Origin: Akkermansiaceae bacterium
GTDB lineage: Bacteria; Verrucomicrobiota; Verrucomicrobiia; Verrucomicrobiales; DEV007
Length of the DNA stretch: 64,000 nt
Direction of reading: 5' to 3'
Assembly (NCBI GenBank): GCA_024233085.1
Contig: JACKQC010000007.1
Span: forward strand, 1-64,000
Shown here: positions 57,234-64,000 of the stretch, one piece after another
How positions within the stretch are numbered: position 1 is the first letter of the stretch
Layout: every line of letters begins with the position of its first letter
The notes under the pieces: generated by a model
What the model saw: the letters and a program-made list of their open reading frames with translations, nothing else
What the model was told of the DNA's origin: nothing
Databases searched by the model: none
Program-made: the position numbers and the translations under genes

Positions 57234-60200
57234 ATGAAAACGCATCGCCTCCGCCCCCGTCCCGGACCCTCTCGGCCGATTTTCATCATCGCCGCGGTCG
57301 CCGCGGGTTTTCTGGCCCTGGCGCTCCGGGGAATGGCCGACGACTGGCCGGCCTACCGCGCGGACGCCGCGCGGAGCGGATTCACCGCGGAACCGATCCC
57401 GAACCAGCTCACCCTGCGCTGGGTTTTCCGTTCGCCGCACCCGCCGCGCCCCGCCTGGCCAACCTCGGAGCGCATCGACTTCGATCTCGTGTTTCAGCCG
57501 ATCGTTGTCGGCGATCTCGTCATTTTTGGCAGCTCCGCCGACGATCGGGTCCGGGCGATCGACGCCGTCACGGGAGCGTTGCGCTGGGATTTTCACACCG
57601 GGGCGCCGGTGCGGTTCGCGCCCTTCGCGTGGGAGGACCGCGTTTTCGTGGCCGGCGACGACGGGTGGCTCTATGCCCTGGCGCTGGCCGACGGTTCCCC
57701 GCTCTGGAAATTCCGCGGCGGTCCGGACAAGACGATGGTATTGGGAAACGAACGGCTGGTCTCGAAATGGCCGGCGCGGGGCGGGCCGGTGGTGGTGGAC
57801 GGCGTTGTGTATTTCGCGGCCGGGATCTGGCCGAGCGACGGCGTTTACCTCCATGCTTTGAACGCGAAAACCGGCGAGCCCGTCTGGTCGAACGGGGAGA
57901 CGGGCCGGATTTTCATGGCCCAGCCCCACGGCGGGGCCGAGGCCGAGAGCGGCGTCGCGGCGCAGGGATACCTGGCGGCCACGGAGACCCGCCTGCTGGT
58001 CCCGACCGGGCGGGCGGTGCCCGCGGTGTTCGATCGCGCCGACGGAAGTCTGAGCTACTACCGGCTCCAGGAAAACCAGCACCGCGGCGGCACCCGAACG
58101 CTGGTGGCGGACCGCTTCTTCGCCAACGGCGGTTGCCTTTTTGACCTGGACAGCGGCGAGATGGCCTCGCAGATCGGGCTCGGACCCGGCGTGGCGGTAA
58201 AGGACGGCATGGTGCTCGCCGAGGGCAAATCCCTCAAGGCGTCCGTGTGGCGGGACGCCGGAGTTATTGACCGGAAAGGTCAGCCGCAAAAGGTCCGGCG
58301 TCTCGAGGAAACCCGGCTCGCGCCCCTGGACGGAGAGATTCTCGATTTCATCGTCGCCGGGGGCGACGCCATCTGCGGCCTGGACGGGCGGGTCAGCGCC
58401 ATCGACTACACCGCGCAGCGGACCGTCTGGTGGTCGCGGGAAGTCGAGGGACGCGCCCTCGGTCTCGCCGCCGGGAACGGACGACTGGTCGTCAGCACCG
58501 ACCGCGGCCTGGTCTATTGTTTCGATGGCGAGGCGCCGAAGCCCCGGGCGGTAGATGAAACGCGGGAGCCGAAAGCCGCCGAAGATCCCGCTCCCGAGAT
58601 CGCGCGCGCCGCGGATGAAATTCTCCGGAAAAGCGGCATCCGCGCCGGTTACTGCGTCGATCTGGGCGCCGGGACGGGAGACCTGGCTCTCGCCCTCGCG
58701 AAAAAGTCCGACCTCCGGATCTACGCGGTCGAAAACGATCCCGCTCTCGTCGCCGTCGCCCGCCGCCGCCTCGCCGCGGCCGGCCTATACGGGGATCGGG
58801 TCACGGTTCACCTGGCCGATCCGGCGAAAACCGGCTACCCGAGGGATTTCGCGAATCTCGTGGTGTCGTCGCGGTCGGTCGCCGGCACGAGTGGCGGCCC
58901 TTCCGAGGATCTCAGGCGGGAAATGCGCCGCCTTCAGCGTCCCTTTGGCGGCACCGTCTGCACCGGTCCGGCGGGCGGGCTGGAAACGGATGTGCGCGGC
59001 GATCTCGAAGGCGCCGGCAGTTGGACGCACCAGAATTCCAACGCCGCCAACACCCTTTGCTCGGACGACACCGTCATTCGCGGCCCGCTCTCGATGTTCT
59101 GGTTTCGCGACGTCGACTTTGAAATTCCCAATCGGCATGGCCAGGGTCCGGCCCCCCTGGTGCATCGCGGCCATCTCGTCGTGGGCGGTGTGGACGGCAT
59201 CGCCTGTCTCGACGCCTTCAACGGCCGCACCCTTTGGATTCACCAAATCGACGGCAACCTCGCCGACTTCGACGGCATCCACCACGATGTCGGCGTCGGC
59301 GAGGCGGGCAGCAACTTCTGTCTCGGCGACGACGCCGTTTACCTTCGTGCGGGCGACCGCTGCCTGCGCATCGGTCTCGACAGCGGCGAGGTGCTCGCGG
59401 AATTCCGGACACCGGCCGCCGCCGCCGGCGATCCAAACCGGAACTGGGGTTTTCTGGCTTATCACGACGGGTTGGTCTTCGGTTCCGTGCTCAACGACGC
59501 CCACCGGGTCAGCCCGCGCTACAAGCTGACGGGCCTGCGCACGGAGTCGACCGCGCTCTTCGCGCTCGACGCCGGGACCGGCGAGTTGAAGTGGCGCTTC
59601 GACGCGAAGCACTCGATCCGGAACAACGCGATCGCCGTCTCCGGGGACCGCGTCTATCTGATTGACCGGCCCCTGGTGGAGGCGGACCACGTCGCCGTGC
59701 CGACGCGCAACGGACGGCACGGCGAAAAGCTCGCGCCGGAGAAGATTCCCCCCGGCGGGCTGGTCGCCCTCGACCGCCGCACCGGCGCGGAGATCTGGCG
59801 CAACGAAGACAACATTTTCGGCACTCAACTGGCCGTCAGCGAGACGCACGGCACGCTGCTGATGAACTACGAGGCGGTGCGGCACAACTTTTTCGCCCTG
59901 CCCTCCGAAACCGGCGGACGCCTCGCGGGCTTCGACATCGAGACCGGGAAGCGGCGCTGGGACCGCCCGGCCACCTACCAGACCCGTCCGTTGATCAACG
60001 ACTACACCATCTACGCCCAGGGCGGCGCGTGGAATCTCATCACCGGCGAGCCGGTGCCCTTCGAATTCGAGCGCTCCTACGGGTGCGGCCAGATTGCCTC
60101 CAGCCGGAACTTGATGCTCTTCCGCTCGGCCACGCTGGGCTATCGCGACCTCACCCGCGAAGCCGGCACGGAGAACTTCGGCGGCATTCGCCCGAGCTGC

Positions 60201-60314
60201 TGGATCAATGCGATCCCCGCCAACGGCCTCGTCCTGGTGCCGGACGGCTCGTCGAAATGCCACTGCAGCTACCAGATGAAGGCCTGGTTCGCCCTGCAGC
60301 CGGCGGGGGATTGA
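57234..60314 (+). CDS. Exported PQQ-like propeller protein with embedded SAM-methyltransferase-like domain
   Basis: 1026 aa. An N-terminal signal anchor (FIIAAVAAGFLALALRGM, about 18-38) precedes a first propeller (about 40-440; blades such as DRVRAIDAVTGALRWDFHTG and WLYALALADGSPLWKFRGG). Residues about 455-560 are a class I methyltransferase-like domain: motif I YCVDLGAGTGDLALALAKK (Gly478-x-Gly480), IYAVENDPALVAVARRRL with the acidic motif II residue, and FANLVVSS. From about 590 a second propeller follows, beginning GSWTHQNSNAANTLCSDD and WFRDVDF, with blades such as LDAFNGRTLWIHQ and LDRRTGAEIWRNED. The same fusion is known in Planctomycetota but is uncharacterised. It is divergent from the DUF1549/1553 gene. 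A palindromic repeat follows the stop. Confidence 0.9.
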   Translation: MKTHRLRPRPGPSRPIFIIAAVAAGFLALALRGMADDWPAYRADAARSGFTAEPIPNQLTLRWVFRSPHPPRPAWPTSERIDFDLVFQPIVVGDLVIFGSSADDRVRAIDAVTGALRWDFHTGAPVRFAPFAWEDRVFVAGDDGWLYALALADGSPLWKFRGGPDKTMVLGNERLVSKWPARGGPVVVDGVVYFAAGIWPSDGVYLHALNAKTGEPVWSNGETGRIFMAQPHGGAEAESGVAAQGYLAATETRLLVPTGRAVPAVFDRADGSLSYYRLQENQHRGGTRTLVADRFFANGGCLFDLDSGEMASQIGLGPGVAVKDGMVLAEGKSLKASVWRDAGVIDRKGQPQKVRRLEETRLAPLDGEILDFIVAGGDAICGLDGRVSAIDYTAQRTVWWSREVEGRALGLAAGNGRLVVSTDRGLVYCFDGEAPKPRAVDETREPKAAEDPAPEIARAADEILRKSGIRAGYCVDLGAGTGDLALALAKKSDLRIYAVENDPALVAVARRRLAAAGLYGDRVTVHLADPAKTGYPRDFANLVVSSRSVAGTSGGPSEDLRREMRRLQRPFGGTVCTGPAGGLETDVRGDLEGAGSWTHQNSNAANTLCSDDTVIRGPLSMFWFRDVDFEIPNRHGQGPAPLVHRGHLVVGGVDGIACLDAFNGRTLWIHQIDGNLADFDGIHHDVGVGEAGSNFCLGDDAVYLRAGDRCLRIGLDSGEVLAEFRTPAAAAGDPNRNWGFLAYHDGLVFGSVLNDAHRVSPRYKLTGLRTESTALFALDAGTGELKWRFDAKHSIRNNAIAVSGDRVYLIDRPLVEADHVAVPTRNGRHGEKLAPEKIPPGGLVALDRRTGAEIWRNEDNIFGTQLAVSETHGTLLMNYEAVRHNFFALPSETGGRLAGFDIETGKRRWDRPATYQTRPLINDYTIYAQGGAWNLITGEPVPFEFERSYGCGQIASSRNLMLFRSATLGYRDLTREAGTENFGGIRPSCWINAIPANGLVLVPDGSSKCHCSYQMKAWFALQPAGD

Positions 60315-60347
60315 ATTTCACAACCCGGAGGGGCAAAATCCGGACCG

Positions 60348-60388
60348 GACCCAACAGGGTAGAGCGCCGGACCTAACCCTGTTAGGTG
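60348..60388. repeat. 19-bp palindromic repeat pair, locus 8
   Basis: Units at 60348-60366 and 60370-60388 have opposite centres (AGG, CCT) and a CCG spacer, 33 bp after the stop of the propeller-methyltransferase gene. The position is consistent with a terminator-like role. Confidence 0.8.
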
Positions 60389-60453
60389 GGACAAATTTTT
60401 CGCGCGTCCGCCCCTTTTTTCCGAAAATGCCTTGACCCGTCGCGGAGCCGTGT

Positions 60454-60975
60454 TTGGCTGGGATTCGAACTTCCCACCACTTTACGCATCCGAACCGGCG
60501 CGGACCGATTCGATTTTTCAAAACCATTTTCTTCCCTCTGGCTGTCGCTGTTCCGATCTGCGGGGGATGCTTGGGCGCCGACGGGATCGACTTCGCCAAC
60601 CGGGCGGCCGTCGAGAGCCGGGTTTCCGACGACGGCGCGGCGACGCTCTCGTGGGGCGAGGTGACGGGTGCCGGCGTCGAGCTGCAACAGGCCGCGGACG
60701 CCGATTTCACGGCGCCGGTCACGCGATACCGGGGGACCGATCCGGGAACGGTACTGACCGGTTTGGCCGAGGGGACGCATTATTTCCGGCTGCGCGAGGC
60801 GGGATCGCCGGAGTGGTCGCCGCCGCTCGCGGTGCGGGTCGCCTTTGTACCGCGGCGGCGCCTGTTCGCGATGCTGGCCATCGGCTTTGTCGTCGCGGCG
60901 GCCACGGTCGGGGCGATCGTGGCGGGGCATCTCCGAACGCGAAACCGGACCGGGGAGGAGGACGCCTTGGCATGA
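60454..60975 (+). CDS. Small Fn3-like single-pass membrane protein
   Basis: 173 aa from a TTG at 60454. There is no ATG before the signal peptide, so the true start is uncertain and may be a few codons further in. A signal sequence (FFKTIFFPLAVAVPICGGCLGADG, possibly with a lipobox-like GGC) is followed by an Fn3-like domain (ESRVSDDGAATLSWGEV, GTVLTGLAEGTHYFRLREAG, WSPPLAVRVAF). A C-terminal transmembrane segment follows (LFAMLAIGFVVAAATVGAIVA). The Fn3 domain would face the periplasm. The TGA overlaps the symporter ATG (ATGA), so the two are translationally coupled. I infer a substrate-capture or assembly partner role for the symporter. Confidence 0.72.
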   Translation: MAGIRTSHHFTHPNRRGPIRFFKTIFFPLAVAVPICGGCLGADGIDFANRAAVESRVSDDGAATLSWGEVTGAGVELQQAADADFTAPVTRYRGTDPGTVLTGLAEGTHYFRLREAGSPEWSPPLAVRVAFVPRRRLFAMLAIGFVVAAATVGAIVAGHLRTRNRTGEEDALA

Positions 60976-62405
60976 CTCCGCTGTTGTCCACCGCCGCCGT
61001 GTCGGCCGCGACCGGCTGGGCGATCGTGATCGCGCTCGGTCTGCTGTGGGTGGGCCTGGGCCTTTTCTGGGGCCGAAAGGCGCGCACGGCCGAGGGATTC
61101 ATGCTGGCGGGGCGCAACGTGGGCCTGTCACTGGGATCGGCGACGGCGATGGCGACCTGGGTGACGTCGAACACCACGATGCTGGCGCCGGTCTTCGCCC
61201 TGACGCTCGGGGTTTGGGGCATGCTGGCTTACTCGACGGCGAGCTTCGGGCTGATGCTTTTCGCGCTTTTCGCGGTCCGCATTCGGAAGATCCTGCCGCG
61301 CGGGGTGACGGCGGGCGATTTTTTCCGGCTGCGCTACGGCCGGGCGGGGTGGTCGATTTTTCTGCTGATCACGATGGTTTACTCGATGTCGTGGCTGGTG
61401 AGCATGGCGATCGCCGGGGGCGACCTGATGGCGGCCCTGGCGGACATACCGTATCGCCGGGGCATGACGCTGATCCTCGCCGTGTGCGTGCTCTACACGC
61501 TCTTCGGCGGGCTCTACGCGGTGATCGGGACCGACTTTATCCAGAGCCTCGTGATCCTGGCCGGCATTGTCGTGATCGGGGGCCTGGTGGCGGCGCGGAT
61601 GGATTTCGGGGAGGCCCACGCGCACCTGGCGGCTCACCAGCCGTCGCTGCTGAAGTTCGCGATGCCGGCGGCGTTGCTCGCGGTGTTCAACAACCTGCTT
61701 TTCGGCTTCGGCGAGGTCTTTCACAACAACGTGTGGTGGTCGCGCGCCTTCGCGATGCGGCGGGACGTGGCGCCGCGGGCGTTTTTTCTTTCCGGTCTCT
61801 TGTGGTTTCCCATCCCGATCGCGGCGGGCTTCATCGCGCTGGCGGCCGGTCCTCTCGGCATCAACATCGTGGAGCCGAACCGGACGGGTCCAACGGTCGC
61901 CTCGGCGGTGATGGCGGACGCGGGCCTCGGGGGCTTCGCCGGTGTCATCATCCTGATCGTGCTGTTCTGCTCGATGGCGTCGTCGATCGATTCGCTGCTG
62001 GCGGCGACTTCGGACCTGCTGATCAAGGACGTTTACACCGGACTCGCGGGCCGGCGGCTGACGGACGCGGGATTTCGCCGGGTGGCGGGAACGGTGATAC
62101 TGGGGGTGGGAACGGCGGCCTGGCTGCTGGCGGCGCCGCACTGGCCGATCGTCAACGCGCTTTTCATTTCCGGCCCGTTGGTGGGCAGCCTGATCTGGCC
62201 GGTCATCGCGGGCCTCTACTGGCGCGGCCTGAACCGCCCCATCGCCCTGTCCGGCATCCTCGCCGGGTGCGGCCTCGGGGTGGCGGCGTATTTCGCGCTG
62301 GGCTGGTTCACCGCCTCGCTCGTCGGCGCCGGGGTCTCGATGCTTTTCACCCTCGCGGCGCGAATCGTGAAGCCGTCGCCGTTTTCCAAATCCGAGGCGC
62401 CTTAA
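60972..62405 (+). CDS. Sodium:solute symporter (SSS family)
   Basis: 477-aa inner-membrane protein with about 13 helices of the LeuT-fold SSS family. Typical features are GLFWGRKARTAEGFMLAGRNVGL (the conserved D/E-F-x-L-A-G-R loop), YSMSWLVSMAIAGGDLMAALADIPYRRGMTLILAVCVLYTLFGGLYAVIGTDFIQSLVILAG, and the sodium-site region VLFCSMASSIDSLLAATSDLLIKDVY. The substrate (sugar, amino acid or urea-like) cannot be assigned; the urea-transporter-like SSS branch is possible. The ATG overlaps the Fn3 gene stop, and the gene is followed after 5 bp by a 39-aa membrane peptide gene. The three form an operon. Confidence 0.93.
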   Translation: MTPLLSTAAVSAATGWAIVIALGLLWVGLGLFWGRKARTAEGFMLAGRNVGLSLGSATAMATWVTSNTTMLAPVFALTLGVWGMLAYSTASFGLMLFALFAVRIRKILPRGVTAGDFFRLRYGRAGWSIFLLITMVYSMSWLVSMAIAGGDLMAALADIPYRRGMTLILAVCVLYTLFGGLYAVIGTDFIQSLVILAGIVVIGGLVAARMDFGEAHAHLAAHQPSLLKFAMPAALLAVFNNLLFGFGEVFHNNVWWSRAFAMRRDVAPRAFFLSGLLWFPIPIAAGFIALAAGPLGINIVEPNRTGPTVASAVMADAGLGGFAGVIILIVLFCSMASSIDSLLAATSDLLIKDVYTGLAGRRLTDAGFRRVAGTVILGVGTAAWLLAAPHWPIVNALFISGPLVGSLIWPVIAGLYWRGLNRPIALSGILAGCGLGVAAYFALGWFTASLVGAGVSMLFTLAARIVKPSPFSKSEAP

Positions 62406-62410
62406 CCGAC

Positions 62411-62530
62411 ATGTTTTCCGAAACCTTTCTCGAATTCCTCTCCATCGGCGCGCTCGTCTGGACCGGCGTCGGCGCCCTCGCCCTCGTCGCGCTGCTGTTC
62501 CGCGACTGGATCGGCGGTCGTCTTTGGTGA
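62411..62530 (+). CDS. 39-aa membrane protein, probable symporter accessory peptide
   Basis: Starts 5 bp after the symporter stop, and encodes one hydrophobic helix (FLSIGALVWTGVGALALVALLF) flanked by MFSETFLE and a basic end RDWIGGRLW. Base composition matches the neighbouring genes. Small single-helix proteins directly downstream of SSS symporters are seen in several lineages and are annotated as accessory proteins; that role here is inferred. It would be missed by size cut-offs. A later start is not available. The gap to pyrB is 54 bp. Confidence 0.65.
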   Translation: MFSETFLEFLSIGALVWTGVGALALVALLFRDWIGGRLW

Positions 62531-62584
62531 TCAGGAAGGGAATGCCGCCCCCCAATGCGCCTCCCCAAACCGGAACTCCGAGCC

Positions 62585-63703
<1,119 letters not shown>

Positions 63704-63747
63704 CGCGTCATCCTCTCCCTCCCCTCCTCCCTCGATCCCATCCCATC

Positions 63748-64000
63748 ATGTGCGGTATTGCCGGCCATTTCTCGGCCAAGCCTCTTCCCGAAGACACGCC
63801 GGAGATTCTCGGCCGCCAGCTCGAAACGATCGTTCACCGCGGTCCCGACGGCCTGGGGCGACACGTGGATCGCGCGAGAGGCGTCGCTCTCGGCCACACA
63901 CGCCTGGCCATAAACGATCTGGAAGGCGGCCGTCAGCCGCTCCATGCCATCGACGGCCGTTACGTGCTGACGACCAATGGCGAATTTTACGATTTCAAAC
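63748..64000 (+). CDS. asnB: Class II glutamine amidotransferase, asparagine synthetase-like (3' end outside window)
   Basis: 84 codons are visible. The protein begins MCGIAGHFSAKP, with the catalytic Cys2 exposed after Met removal as in N-terminal nucleophile amidotransferases. IVHRGPDGLGRHVDRARGVALGHTRLAINDLEGGRQPL (the R-G-P-D-G and H-x-R-L-A-I motifs) and TTNGEFYDF (the N-G-E motif) identify the glutaminase domain of AsnB-type enzymes. These make asparagine from aspartate and glutamine, but related proteins modify antibiotics or cell-surface sugars. The synthetase half lies beyond the edge, so AsnB itself is likely rather than certain. It starts 44 bp after pyrB on the same strand. Confidence 0.85.
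   Translation, partial: MCGIAGHFSAKPLPEDTPEILGRQLETIVHRGPDGLGRHVDRARGVALGHTRLAINDLEGGRQPLHAIDGRYVLTTNGEFYDFK

Overview
This 64 kb window is a GC-rich, densely coded bacterial chromosome segment. No phage, plasmid, rRNA, tRNA or CRISPR locus was recognised. The gene content points to the PVC superphylum, most likely Verrucomicrobiota. It has two giant secreted proteins with a planctomycete-type cytochrome plus DUF1549/DUF1553 architecture and a DUF1501 protein. It also has two sulfatases, three Tat-exported Gfo/Idh/MocA oxidoreductases, a DUF1080 sugar hydrolase and PQQ-like propeller proteins. Palindromic repeats are abundant between genes. The phylum assignment is an inference from families, not from a marker-gene tree.

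Layout. 1-5.4 kb: end of a DUF1549/DUF1553 protein, YjbQ, gndA (pentose phosphate) and moaE. 5.4-13.4 kb: pgsA, a C45-type peptidase fusion, an esterase, an oxidoreductase, small membrane proteins and a Uma2 nuclease, separated by large repeats. 13.4-24.3 kb: glyQS, a YggS-like PLP protein, DUF2130, an MFS transporter, a GxxExxY gene between inverted repeats, a CoA-transferase, DUF2167 and a beta-barrel protein. 24.6-34.3 kb: a Prc protease, a Gfo/Idh protein, then gap-pgk-[vapBC-like toxin-antitoxin pair]-tpiA and a nucleoside transporter. 34.3-42.6 kb: queA, a three-gene operon for exported redox/methyltransferase-like proteins, the hemX-hemA-hemC-cobA/hemD tetrapyrrole operon and apt. 42.6-60.3 kb: an extracellular glycan and unusual-sugar region with sulfatases, PQQ propellers, DHDPS-like, DUF1080, Gfo/Idh, DUF1501 and DUF1549/1553. 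60.4-64 kb: an Fn3/SSS-symporter/39-aa protein operon, pyrB and the start of an asnB-type gene.

How the genes work together. The glycolytic, heme and nucleotide genes are ordinary housekeeping functions. The secreted genes in the second half fit desulfation and oxidation of complex polysaccharides at the cell envelope: sulfatases remove sulfate, Gfo/Idh proteins may make keto-sugars, and DUF1080 may cleave keto-glycosides.

What stands out is the non-coding architecture. A 19-bp near-palindromic unit with a 22-bp period occurs at eight loci, mostly at gene 3' ends, and supplies the stop codon of three genes. A ~320-bp, MITE-like family made of nested palindromes occurs three times. A GxxExxY gene is bounded by 26-bp inverted repeats, one of which forms the apparently shortened C-terminus of the neighbouring CoA-transferase. 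Two proteins predicted to be exported carry S-adenosylmethionine-binding domains, which is unexpected for the periplasm.
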